Shown piece after piece: positions 10,125-21,412 of a stretch of 31,761 bases of DNA. Every line of letters begins with the position of its first letter. The first letter of the stretch is position 1. Below the pieces are notes generated by a model. The model worked only from the letters and a program-made list of their open reading frames with translations. It made no database searches and was not told where the DNA came from. The translations under genes and the position numbers were made by a program. The DNA lies in assembly GCA_000697335.1 (NCBI GenBank), contig JNEM01016608.1:1-31761 (forward strand). Direction: 5' to 3'. The DNA comes from Conidiobolus incongruus B7586 (Eukaryota; Entomophthoromycota; Entomophthoromycetes; Entomophthorales; Conidiobolaceae).

Positions 10125-10290
10125 GGCAGATTAAATGGAGAAATTAAGGAGTTAAAGTTTTTTATGAATACCGAACCCAAGCATAAATTCATCCAATTTG
10201 GTATATTAGTCTAAGAATTATGGAGTTTAGAATAATCATTTGACTTTGAGGTTTGGAACATTTATATTGGAGAATAATATATCGATAGAA
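10125..10290 (+). pseudogene. Unassigned coding-like relic
   Basis: One plus-strand frame reads as a plausible protein, including NGEIKELKFFMNTEPKHKF and then IQFGILV and SFDFEVWNIYIGE. It is interrupted only by TAA codons, at positions where Gln would be natural. A TATTAG just upstream (about 10110) could be an old acceptor site. I do not recognise the family. It may equally be chance in AT-rich DNA, though the Trp, Pro, His and Cys content is unusual for that. Confidence 0.3.
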
Positions 10291-12740
10291 TTTGAAATGT
10301 TTTTTAAAGTATTCAATTATTAGTCAATTATTGAGATTTGTTAATGATTATTTTTTCAATAGACAATATAAATAAAGCATTAAAGAAATATCTGAAATAA
10401 TTTTTTTAAATCATTATTTAATTTATAAAAATCAACTACTTTTTAACAAAGCTCAAATTGATCTCCTCGCGTCAATCATTGTTTTTCAAAAATAAATATC
10501 TTATCATTGTCTTAACCATTTAATAACCTAAAATTATCAATCTTTAACATTCCAATTCCTTCACAATAACCTATTCAATTTAATATAATGATATTAATAT
10601 ACCCAAAAACACCTTAAGAGTAAGGAGACTTAAAATTGTTAAACTTTGTTCCAATTGAATAATACCGTAGTAGATACTAATAATGAAGTCTACTATTTGA
10701 AGTGATTTTGATCTTATCATTTATTGATTTTCGGATGAGACTCCTAAATTCATCAATTTCGTGATTTCTTTATGACCGATATTTAAGAATCAAGCCTTCT
10801 AATTATAATTATTCTATTGTAATCATTTTATAGTTAATAAAATGTGTTATATATGGTATTATTAAAGATGTATGTTTTTATTGATGAATTGTGCTTATAT
10901 AGTTAAAAAGAAAAATTGGTTAATCTACTATAATAAAAATTATTATAATTTCAAGATTTTCAAAAGTCAAATTTATCAGTATATTAGAATTCGTCAATAA
11001 TTTATTCTCTTGATTCTGATATGTACACGGTAATAAGAATGAGAATAAAGATAACCCAAGTTAGGAACTGATATGTTTTGAATCTTAGTTTTATTTTGTT
11101 TTTGTCAAGTTAATTTCCAGAAGAAAAGAGTACCTATGAAAAAAAGACCCAAAATGAACATAGTTGTTATTTATAGTTCGAATTTTACAAATCTTCAAAA
11201 AATAGCATTTAATATAATTCATTAATTTTGCATCAATAATTTAAAAAAACTAAAAAATTCAACAAAATGAACAATTATTTCCACTTTAATAGACATTTTT
11301 GGATTGAATTCTTATCAGCCATTTATCAATATTATAGCTATAAATTTGATTTGATCTCTAAATATATATAATGTATTATTGAATCATTATGTCTATTGTA
11401 GTTAATATTCTATTAATTCTGAATAATTTGATTGAAATTTTCTGCTTTATAATCTCAAAAATATATTATAAAATTTCAATTGAGATGAAATTTTTACTGT
11501 AAATTATTTAAATAAGCGTTATAACAATCGAGTATCAGGTTAATCAGAAAAAGAATATTACTCTTTCCTCAACTCTTAATTCATTAATTATGAATAATTT
11601 TTAGAATATATAAAATTAAACTTAACACTATATAGTATTATTGATAGGAAGAAATAGAATATCCAGTATTTAAACCTTGGTACATGATTAATCGAATATA
11701 AGACTAGTTGAATTTAATAGAAAAAAATTATGTTATATTATGTATGACATTGATCAGTTATGATTTTTGGAAATTGTACAATTTTAACAAAGAGTCAAGT
11801 TTATTTTGAAACTTGTATAAAAATTCAATATTTTAACCCTGGATATTATATAAATTAATTACACCCTAATATTTAGAATGTTTAGTATTATTTTCTACTT
11901 TATATATCAATCAAAATCAAGGTTTTCAATAACTTGGAATCATTGATTTAAGATAATTTATCATATTATTATCTCTTTATAAGAAATTTTTATTAAACTC
12001 ATTAACTTAAATCAAAAAATTATAGAGAAAAGGCTCTATTTTAGCATGTTATAACAGAATGGATCAGTTTTATATAAATATGATTTGTTATGAATATTCC
12101 TTGAATTAATTGCTAATGATTTCACATATGAAAATGGTTATATAAAAATATTTTGTCAAATATATTCATAATACTTTTGGGGAATTAGTTAATAAATTTA
12201 AAATATTCAATGATGTTATTTTAGTCTATATAAAAATAGAATTAGACTTAAAAAAATAAAATTATATACTTATATTATAATCACTAATTAAAAATTTTAA
12301 AAAATGCCTATAAATTAAAAACTTTTATCATCATATTAAATTCCAGAAAATATTAAATTATATTATATTATTGGATAAATATAATTTTTTATATGCCACT
12401 ATTTTAATACAAAATATATTTTGGCTAAAACAAAATTAACCTCCTATAAATACTTTAAGAATATATTTTCAAAAGAGAATATTATGAATTATTTATATTA
12501 ATTATATTAAAAAATTACATAATAAATTTTATAAATTGCATTTTAATTAAAATAAAAAACTAGTCATTATATTTACTAATTTAAAAAATTATAGCTTTAA
12601 CCCAGCTAAAAACTGTATTAAAAAAGCTGATCAAGACTACCTTATTTGCCACTCTCACCAGATTACAATCTTTATAATCAAAATCTTTTGTAACTTTAAA
12701 TTTAATTCAATTAAATTAGATATTGAGATATATAATTTCA

Positions 12741-12845
12741 GACCTAAATAAAAAAGGAAAATTAAGTTAGGCTAAACAATTCCCCAGAGTATGGGCAAAA
12801 ATTATTGCCAATTATAGAGGCCACTAGTTTTTTAATAAAAATTGA
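12741..12845 (+). pseudogene. Unassigned coding-like relic
   Basis: The plus-strand frame reads DLNKKGKLS, then AKQFPRVWAKIIANYRGH, then FFNKN, with TAG codons between the segments. The first two stops sit where Gln would fit. The family is not recognised. A neighbouring frame at 12600-12660 (KKADQDYLICHSHQ) might belong to the same relic. Confidence 0.3.
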
Positions 12846-13323
12846 AAAATTATTTTTGAATTTTCAAACTAATGATATATTGTAAATTTAATATAGATAT
12901 GATATAACAATATTATTGATTAATACTCAATTTGATGTCAATATTACTTTACATATTGAAAATTAAAATTATGATAATCTTTTTAGAGAATAATTATGTC
13001 AATTTATTTAAAATTTATAATGCGTGTATATATCAAATTAATACCTTGTTTGAATTATTGGAGAGTTCTAATTTATATTGCATCAATTATATATATTAAT
13101 AAGTCATTATTATCTCAATTTATTCACACATTTAAAATAAATAAGAGCAATTCCAATTTCAAATTACTGAAAAATCAAAATTTCAACGGGTATATCAATA
13201 TTTAGATAAATGCAAGGTATCAGGGAAGTGGAATCCTTAATATTGGAATTATTAAATTAAAGTGATTAGTTAATAACCCTTGATTTCGGTTGATATTAAA
13301 ATTTTAACTTGTTATTATTAAAT

Positions 13324-13520
13324 CAAATTGATTTAATATCATCTATTTTGAATCTTGTTTTAGATGATTTTTGACAAGTTGTCAAACATTGGGGGAATTT
13401 TTTGATCGATCTATTGAAAAAATATTAAGCATTTAATATGGAAATTAGTATATTATATAATAAACTAGAAACATTTTATCAAATTCATTAATTTTGTAAT
13501 TTATATCTCAAATTTAGTAG
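13324..13520 (+). pseudogene. Unassigned coding-like relic
   Basis: A single plus-strand frame gives QIDLISSILNLVLDDF, then QVVKHWGNFLIDLLKKY, then AFNMEISILYNKLETFYQIH. The interruptions are TGA (explained by Arg CGA) and TAA (explained by Gln CAA), both single C-to-T changes. The helical, amphipathic character looks real, but I cannot name the protein. It lies about 320 bases before the CDC23-like relic and could be an upstream part of it or an unrelated fragment. Confidence 0.3.
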
Positions 13521-13839
13521 ATTATAATCATCAATAAATTTGATGGAAATTCATAAAGAAGTTTAACCAATTATATAATGAATCAAAATATAAATTTCTG
13601 TATTATAATATGTATTAAAATAAAGTGCTTTATCCAGTAACTATAAACTATCAAAAAACAGTTTCATTAGGAATATAAACTAACTTAAAATCATTTAATA
13701 GCCCAAAATAAACAAATTCCTCACATCCCATAAACTATAATCCCTAAATTCGCGAGAATAAAGCCTAGCACTGAAATGCAATCACAAAAAAAGAATATCC
13801 TAATACAAAATAAATAGTATTGACACAGAATAATTAAAG

Positions 13840-15830
13840 CATTTAATCAGCTACGCTTTGATTCAATGTCCTATGAAGGGATTGGTACATACTAGCAAAT
13901 GGTAATTCAAAAATTATCAATAAATCAATTAACTATAATTCATGATTGAACAGATTATCAGATTTACTATCATTCCTAGATAATCAATCAGAAACCATTT
14001 GCAGCAATTTAAATTACAAATACCTAAATTTTATCATTAGTGTATTTCCCGAAACACCTAAAGATTCCAATTTTAACAAACCTTACATTCGACTACGATT
14101 TTACCAAAGGAATTAGATTTGAAGCTTTGACCAATCAATTTTAGAATGCAAGGTTCACAGCCTTAAAAGCATGGCTGGATGCTCAAGTATTAGATCGATT
14201 TGATCAAGTGGATATTAACAAATTGAAGCACAAGCATCGTTTGAATCAGTTTTTGAAATAGTGTGGATTATTTATAGAAAATTTATATATTTAATAATAT
14301 TATTCATAATATTCATCAAATTCTCGGGCAAGAAGATCGATATGCTACCTCAATTAAATTCTCATTTGAATTCATTACAAAAAACCTTGGAGCAATTACT
14401 CATATCTAATGAAAATCTAAATGGGGGTTCAAGTGAACAAGACGTATTTCTACAGTATTTATTGGGGATCGGCTATACTAGAAAAAATATGAAATCCGAA
14501 ACGATTACGAAATTGGTATAATATCTGAAGCAATTCCCTTACAATTGGTTAGAGATGCAAGAGTCAGCTTACTTTATTGAAGATTCTAATATAGTAAATA
14601 ATTCATTTTCATGCATTGGTTTAATCACTAATATTGGTTAGTTAGATTATATCATTTTCCAACTTCCCATTAGTTTCATGGCGCAATTCTTCTACATTCA
14701 CATAGTTTTTAAAATTTAAAAATTTGGAGAGTAAATTTGACAAAATTCACAACTATTTGATTCAAGGGTTTTCGAATTCTAAGTATTTGATCAGTCAGCT
14801 AGCTTTGAGCTTTTATTTCTTGAGAAGTAATAGAATCATATCTATACTCACATATATATTATTCAATTAGAAACCAACCAGTCCAAAATGGTATTTCAAA
14901 CCCATCCTGTTAGATCATGTCAATTCCCTAGAATATATCAATATATACTCCCACATTATACTTGTTAAACGATACTTCAAATCTATTCCAACTGGATTTT
15001 AAACCTTAAAGGATCAATGAATACAAGCTGAAGACGTGCAAAGTAGAGATTAACTTTTTCAGTTCGCAATCAGAGCATGCTAAGGCTATTCAGCATTTGT
15101 TAACGAGCTCTCATATTGAATTCCTAAGATAAGCCAATTTAGCAGTTATTGAGTTATGAGTATATTGAATTGAAAAATGAGCAAAGCCGCGTTGCGGTGT
15201 TATAAAAAAGCTACAGATAGTTGATTCAATGGTATTTTAATATACATGTACTAAATCCACATGCTATAAATCGCAATGCTAAAGACTATTAAGAGTGGTA
15301 CAGTTTGAGTCAAGTTTACGAATCGTTAAATTTGTATCTGTATTCGTTGCACCCTTAACAGCAGGCACGTACTATCAAGTGAATTATACCTTTAATCCAT
15401 AGAGACAAACGAATTAATATTGATTTTGATATTAATCCCAGTGACCCCCGTGTATGGGCCTCCCTAGCACAAATCTACTTGTATCTGAACCAAATTCTTC
15501 GAAAAATGTCTTGAATGCGAGGAAAAGATCGTGTTTGTACCCTTCAAATTAGGCACTTTTCACCGGAATTTAAAGCAGAATGAATTGGCTGTCGAGTGCC
15601 TGGAACTGATTTTGAGTCCATTTCTTTAAGTATGGATTAGTAACTTTTATACTCTTTATATTGGTTAATTATTTATTGTCTATTAGTATCCTCAGATAGA
15701 ACCCAGTTCTTTATACCTCTATTAAGCAGAGTATTTATTCTCATTTAAAGAATTTGAATTGTAAATGATGAAAATTGTCAAAAATTATTTGACTAAGGTT
15801 ATGAAATTGGAAGACGTGAAGTGAGTTGAT
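13840..15830 (+). pseudogene. Decayed CDC23/APC8 (anaphase-promoting complex TPR subunit)
   Basis: Blocks matching the APC8/Cdc23 family appear in family order on the plus strand. An N-terminal LISYALIQCPMKGL followed by HTSKW lies at 13840-13902. YLLGIGYTRKN and YLKQFPYNW lie at about 14450-14545. FDKIHNYLIQGFSNSKYLIS, followed by QLALSF, is at about 14735-14810, very close to the family's 'GFSKSSYIVSQIAVAY'. LEYINIYSHIILVKR is near 14930-14975, SEHAKAIQHLL near 15075, EWYSLSQVYESLNLYLYSL near 15290-15345, and DPRVWASL followed by LNQIL near 15440-15500. APC8 is an essential TPR scaffold of the ubiquitin ligase that drives anaphase and mitotic exit. Here the frame is broken repeatedly by stops and shifts, so this copy is dead. 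A segment at 14090-14260 is coding-like but does not match APC8. Either an intact copy exists elsewhere or the local assembly is poor. Confidence 0.7.
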
Positions 15831-16132
15831 TTTTTATTATATTTTATAATATTTTATTTATTTAAGTGTTTAAAAAATTCAAAGAGCTAGAACTGTAATG
15901 GATATTTATGCAAAAATAAAATAACATGAAATATATAAATAAATATATATTGTTAAATATTTTAAAAAATTTTAAATTTTAAGTTCATTTTTTTATAAAA
16001 ATATTGATTAAATATCTTGAATTTTAAGAATCAATTAATATATTAATATTTTATTATAAATTATTATTAATTATACAGATTTTAGAATTAAATTAAAATT
16101 AACATACTATATATATTATATAGACAAAACAA
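15831..16132. other. AT-rich spacer between two convergent relics
   Basis: About 300 bases of low-complexity AT sequence between the 3' ends of the CDC23-like relic (plus) and the SDR relic (minus). Nothing recognisable. Confidence 0.6.
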
Positions 16133-17187
16133 ATTGTTTGTCAGAATCCACCAAAGTCTGATCAAGAGGAATAAACTCAATACCTAAATCTCTCTTGGTT
16201 TTGGAGCAATCAATAGTGTGTAGTTCAGTAGGAGCTTGTCCTTCCTAGCCGAGGATTGGACATTGGGGAAGCTGTTTTTCAACATACTGATAATATGAGT
16301 TCAGGTGACGGATGCTGAGCAGAGTGGGTATCCGCCAGGCTGGTGATTTTTCAAATTCTAGGATGTGTGCTTTGGCTACGTCGCAAACGTCAATAATGGT
16401 TAAATTACCTATTGCCATTAGATTAGTTATATGAGAATATATAATCATAATATTGTTTCATTGCCAGCTGAATAAAAACTAACTTCACCAGCGACATAAT
16501 GCTCCACATATATATTGTTCTGATGAGCTGATATCTTCTCAGCTTCAAAGTCGGTATAGGGGCCCAAGATAAGGAGTGGGATTAATAGCGACACCTCTGA
16601 ATATATCTTTGTGCTTTTCAATAAAGTCCCAAAAGAGTTTCTCAGCTTTAACCTTGGAGAAAGAGCAGGGATTCTCCACAAGGGTTGCAACTGGATTCCA
16701 ATCATGTTCAGTATACACTCTGGCGGGAGCTGGAAGTGGGTACATAGTCATCAGTGACGATGCTATAGTAATAGTTTTGACGATTTGGGATTTCACGCAG
16801 GAGCCTAATACATTTTGTAAACTCAATTTATTCATATAATGTTAGAAATATTTTTGAATAATGAATATTATAAAATTACTATTGACTGCTGGCTTCAGCA
16901 TATTATTATCATAATTATCATTCTGACTCATAATAACGAGAGCAGCAGTGTGGAAAACAGCTTCAACTTGAGAAATAGGCTGATTCAAAGATCTTGGGGT
17001 AAGTTGGCGTTGACCAATCCCAAATGGCCTGGATACTTTTACTAGAGATTGTACAATTTACCTACTTTTTAGGATCTTGAGATCTAACGGAGGTGATGAC
17101 GTGGTAATTCTTTTCAAGTAATTGGTCAACTAATCTGAAGGCCAAGTAGCCATTGCCTCCAGTTACTAATACTCTAGTGGGTTTCAT
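16133..17187 (-). pseudogene. Decayed extended-SDR (Gre2-like) reductase, copy 2
   Basis: Translation starts at 17187 with MKPTRVLVTGGNGYL, a good NAD(P)-binding Rossmann motif (TGGxGYL). Later blocks are VEAVFHTAALVIMS (about 16975-16930), KTITIASSLMTMYPLP (about 16780-16730), YTEHDWNPVATL, the active-site region PCSFSKVKAEKLFWDFIEKH, and NPTPYLGPLYR. They are followed by IGNLTIIDVCDVAKAHIL and SKTKRDLGIEFIPLDQTLVD, ending near 16133. The order is that of dihydroflavonol/aldehyde-type extended SDRs. It is broken: a one-base loss after DPKK (about 17065), stops at 17042-17044, 17039-17041 and 16245-16247, and further frame changes near 16830, 16560 and 16445. The catalytic Tyr of YxxxK is Cys (CSFSK). 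It is far less AT-shifted than copy 1. An alternative is one functional multi-intron gene, but the shifts do not coincide with good splice sites. Confidence 0.75.
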
Positions 17188-17943
17188 GCTTACCAAATTT
17201 GAATTATTTGTCAATATTATATTATAATTAATATTGAATTCAAGTTCGTGTTTATATGCCCAATTCCAAAACTTCAATTAGGTATTAAGATGCGTGATAT
17301 GACATCAGCCCTTATAATAAAATCCTTTATATCTTTTTTTAAATATTGATGAACAGCATATTCCAAACAATATTGATTAGTGACTGAGTTGAGGTCTGGG
17401 GTAAAATTAATAATTAATAAATTTCACACATTATCAATTTTGATTAAATTTACCAAATTTTATAAAATTAATAAAAATTTGAATTTACTCTCTGAATTCT
17501 GAATTTGGAAATGAAATTTTGGATTGGTTAATTAATTAAATTATCACTAAAGTCTCATAAATTACTTTTTATTTTGAAATTGTTCAGTACTTTTTGATAT
17601 TTCATTAAAATCAATATACTAATTATACCTTAATGAGGCATTTATATTAGGAAAAGATCATTTATACACATCAGATTAATTCATCTATAATAATAGTCAA
17701 TGAAATGGTAATAATTAAAAAATTAATAATAATAACAAATAATGTTGATAAAATTTTAGATGTAAAAATGTATTAAAATACAGTGTCAAGAAATTCAATT
17801 CATTGTTATTACCATTTTCAGGTAGTACTATATTAATTCAAATAAGCATAATATTTTACCAAGTATTTAGATTGATATTATTATATCATAAATTTTAATT
17901 TTTCAAATAATATCAGACAATTCAATATTTGCACTATAAAAAA

Positions 17944-18060
17944 GTGACCGACATTATTCTGGGTTACGGCTATTTAATTCATGTAACATTGAAAGCTCTA
18001 GTCATTATTAGACAATGTGATGAAACAATTTTGATTTATTGTATATTATTAATATATTAT
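17944..18060 (+). pseudogene. Unassigned coding-like relic
   Basis: The plus strand stays open as VTDIILGYGYLIHVTLKAL, then VIIRQCDETILIYC. Gly, Cys, Arg and Asp use is unusual for AT-rich noise here. The family is not recognised, and the length is too short to exclude chance. Confidence 0.2.
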
Positions 18061-18854
18061 AAATACCCATAAATTATTTATACTTAATGAAATGATTATT
18101 ATCAAAGGTCATTTAATATCTTTAAAATACTTTAATTATTCATAATTTAACATCAAATATACCTAATATTGCCACCAAAATTTGAAAAAAGTTAAAATTT
18201 TTAACTAGTATCCTGAAGCGAATATCATTAAGAAATTACACGTTCATTAAATTTATAAATAAAATTAAATACTTTCATAATATTTACAATTCTTCAATCA
18301 TCATTTGTTTTGAATTTTTCATAATGTTTAAAACTTCAAATAACCCGAAATAAATTGGGTGTTGGATTGGAATAGATTTTGATAAGAGAGTAATTCGTTC
18401 TTCATAATAATTCAAATATTATTGATAACTATTAACAAGGATTTTACATCTATCGTTTAGTGGTATTATCTTTCATACTATTATTTTGGGGAATCGAACT
18501 AATTGATCAATCGTTATAATTATATAATTATTGGGTATATAACTTAGAATAATAAAACTTATATAGACAATGGTTTAATTAATAAATGTACATTTGATAT
18601 GTTAAACTTTCAATTTTATATAGTTGTTGATTGTAGTTCAAAATATAAATTTTAAAAATATGCCATCAATCAATATCTAATTGAGTCTATCGACGATTTA
18701 ATGAAATTTGTTAGTAATATCTTAAATATAATTAACCTATCAATGACAAAAATTTGGTATAGAGTTAGATATTGTAAATTTAAGATTTATTTATAGGACA
18801 ATCTAAAATTACCACTTAATGAAGGAAAACACAATTGTTCAGGTAAAATACATA

Positions 18855-19240
18855 TTATCGGAATACATTGCAAAGTATTCCATTTGAAGTATACCTAAAG
18901 ATATACTTTTAGCATCAAACAAACAACCAAATTATAATATATCTCTTACAAGTCAGCAAAGGTAGGAATCCTATTGACAAGAAAAAAAGGATCGTTATGA
19001 GCTCTAAATACTGAATCAAATGGTAGTATACATTTTTATCTTGATTTTTTTTTCTTTTCAGTATATATTTGATCAGTGTATCGATTCATTTCTCCAATAT
19101 CCGATGCTTGGTTGGATTTAATTGATTGAGCAAGACGAAGCATTTTCTCCAAGTTATTTAACTAATTTACTTTGTGACTCGATTCTGAAAGATTTTCTAA
19201 AGTAACTCCTATTTAATTCACAAATAATAGCTCCCTAACC
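18855..19240 (+). pseudogene. Unassigned two-exon-like relic
   Basis: A plus-strand frame reads YYRNTLQSIPFEVYLKIYF, then NQIIIYLLQVSKGRNPIDKK up to about 19010. A candidate intron follows (GTAGTATAC near 19023 to a pyrimidine-rich TTTTTTTTCTTTTCAG ending near 19062). After it the frame resumes as YIFDQCIDSFLQYPMLGWI, then EAFSPSYLTNLLCDSILKDF. Stops (TAG, TAA) interrupt at places where Gln would fit. The opposite strand also has a coding-like run (NLEKMLRLAQSIKSNQASDI), so the true strand is uncertain. I cannot name the gene. Confidence 0.3.
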
Positions 19241-19689
19241 ATAATTAATTTGAACAATTGAATATAAATCATTTATATTACAATTCTCCATCCTTTTTGA
19301 CTAGTTGGATCAATCAAATCTTAGTATTAATGAAAAATACTTTCTGTCTGGTTAAATCAGTAATATTATTGAAATCATTTACGTTTTTATCTTGGCAAAT
19401 ATGACCTTTTTCAAATTTATTAACAACATTTACTCCCCAACTCACTTCATCACTCTTGAAAAATATTTCATTAATAACTATATTATAAAATTATTTAAGA
19501 AAAATTATTTGCATTTTAATCAATATTCACTTTTCTAAAAGATATTGTCCAATAATAAAAACAAAGTTATCTCGATCCAATAATGACTACGTTAAATAGA
19601 TATTAGTTCTAAAAATAGTAAATATAAATAAAAATTTATGTGAATGAATAGGCACTATTGGTTAACCAAAATCTCTTCTTTTTCTTTGA

Positions 19690-20130
19690 TCTCAGGTTAT
19701 TTTGATAAGTTACTAATTGAGGGCTTAGATATAAAAATTGGCTGATATTATTGATCGTATGCGAGTGAACATCGTTATAAAGGTTTCTATGATGAAATTG
19801 GACTTTTTGATCTTTAAATCATTGAATAATATCATCTAAAAGGTATGTTTCTGGTAAATTGAACATATCGTTTAGATGTACCATGATATCTCTCATATAC
19901 ACTGGTGAGATGTGAGTTCCTCTGTGTAAGTCAAGTAATTACTGCGTACTATTCAAAGGTTCTCTTTCAAAATAAACAGTATTGACTTGAACATTGTGAT
20001 AAGCATCCACTTTCATAAGTCATCAAGTGGTTACATGTTATAATATGTGCTGAATATTTTGATATACAAATTAATCATGGTTCACACTAACTATAATATA
20101 ATCCTCTGATTGCGAAATAAGGATCATATT
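19690..20130 (-). pseudogene. Possible CorA-type metal-ion transporter relic
   Basis: One minus-strand frame has a long run with few stops. Ignoring stops it reads IQHIL, then HVTT, LMKVDAYHNVQVNTVYFERE, PLNSTQ, LLDLHRGTHISPVYMRDIMV, then HLNDMFNLPETYLLDDII. The pattern of a helix ending 'VDAY...V...ERE.L', then 'LLDLHR', then 'Y.RDI..HL' echoes the cytosolic helices before the membrane segments in fungal CorA/ZntB-like magnesium or zinc channels. The spacing is shorter than in the family, and the hallmark GMN motif and two membrane helices are not found after it. It is a relic at best, and the assignment is tentative. Confidence 0.3.
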
Positions 20131-21412
20131 TCTTCTCTAAGAGTTGCTGAGGATAGTTAAGGCAATTTACGATTAGCATTAAAATAAGAGAATAAATAAT
20201 GTTTAATATTTTAAGGATGTAATTCGTCAAAATATACTAAGTAATTTAATATTAAGTCATAAAGGAGGATTTAAAATAATTTATATTATGATTAAATTCA
20301 AAGACGGATATAATTTAAATTCACCTCTTTATCAGTAAATCTGAGCAAAATTATTCTATGATATATTTTAATATAATATGATACTTACATTCTGTTAATA
20401 TTAAGTAAATTATTCTTCAATTTGAAATTGAATTAACTATTGGAACTTTCGAGTGATAATTTTTATATAGTTTCTTTAAATGATCAAAACTTTAGGGAAG
20501 CTGGTTGAATAGAGTTTGTATCTAATAGTGTGAACAATGTTCAATTTTGATTTTAGATGATTTAATGGAATAGTAACTTTCATATTAGATTAGTAATTAA
20601 TATTATAAATTTATAATAACGTAATTTAATATTGATTGTAAAGAATATCATGACATACATATCTTTTAAATGAATTTCAAATGATATCATTTATGGGAAA
20701 ACTGAACAAAAATATACTAATTTTAAAAATTATCGAGATATTAATTAATTGAACGTTTTAAAGGTCAAACAGTGGTCACAATTAACTAATAAAAAATCAT
20801 TTAATATTTTATAGTGCTTATTAACATGAATTTAAAAATTTTAAATATTTTTATGTTTGAAAAAAGCTGTTTTATAACTTCGTCAAATATTGGAGAAAAA
20901 AGATGAAAAGAGCAAATAAAAATGATTGGTGCTTTATTTAAATTAAAACTAGTCCAAGGTTTAAAAATAAAATAATTGATTTTAAAAAAAATAATACTTG
21001 TAAATAGATAAATAAAACAACTGATGATTCATTATAGGATCTCCAAAGAATTGGTTATAATTTATTGTACTATACTATTTTTTAGCGACTAAATATGTTT
21101 AAAACAAAATCTTACCTTATATAATATTTAATTCTAATTTTTGCTTAGTTTATCTATTCAAAATTTTCAATTTATGAAGGATTTTAAATAGATAAAATAC
21201 CAAAAATTAAATGATTTAAATTGCTATCATTTATGATATCTCAAAATATAGTTGAATCCAGTTCATTGTGATATATATAATTATATACATAAATATAAAT
21301 ATAAATATCAAAATTACTCTGTGTATACTATTGGGATTGTGGTTGGATGAGATCGAGTTGCTAAGTAGTGAATAGAGAGTATAACGCGTTAAATAGGATA
21401 TGATGATTAAAT

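Larger units (their letters stand above)
9050..13830. other. Long AT-rich desert with unassigned coding-like fragments
   Basis: No intact gene is visible over about 4.8 kb. Three short plus-strand stretches keep coding-like composition when their stops are ignored: 10125-10290, 12741-12845 and 13324-13520 (listed separately). The remainder is AT-rich sequence with no recognisable RNA gene, terminal repeats or tandem array. Confidence 0.55.
17188..21230. other. AT-rich desert with coding-like fragments
   Basis: No intact gene is visible. Fragments with coding character are described separately (17944-18060, 18855-19240, 19690-20130). The rest is AT-rich with no RNA gene, array or terminal repeats that I can support. 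Confidence 0.55.

Noticed and set aside
12996-13205. A 69-codon plus-strand open frame rich in Ile, Asn, Lys and Tyr
   Set aside because: Composition is that of AT-rich DNA read by chance, with no motif and no supporting context.
14261-14330. ATG at 14261 as the start of a separate small gene
   Set aside because: The first 20 codons are low-complexity, while the rest of the frame matches the middle of APC8, so it is part of the CDC23 relic rather than a new gene.
18446-18505. tRNA-like relic (ATCTATCGTTTAGTGGTATT, then GGGAATCGAAC)
   Set aside because: The D-arm-like part is suggestive of a Gly or Glu tRNA, but the anticodon arm is too short, the T-arm box is imperfect and the acceptor ends do not pair.
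3620-20130. Stop-codon reassignment (TAA/TAG read as Gln)
   Set aside because: The intact genes use CAA/CAG for Gln and end in TAA or TGA, VPS13 runs 1,943 codons without a stop, and the relics also contain frameshifts and lost catalytic or glycine residues.
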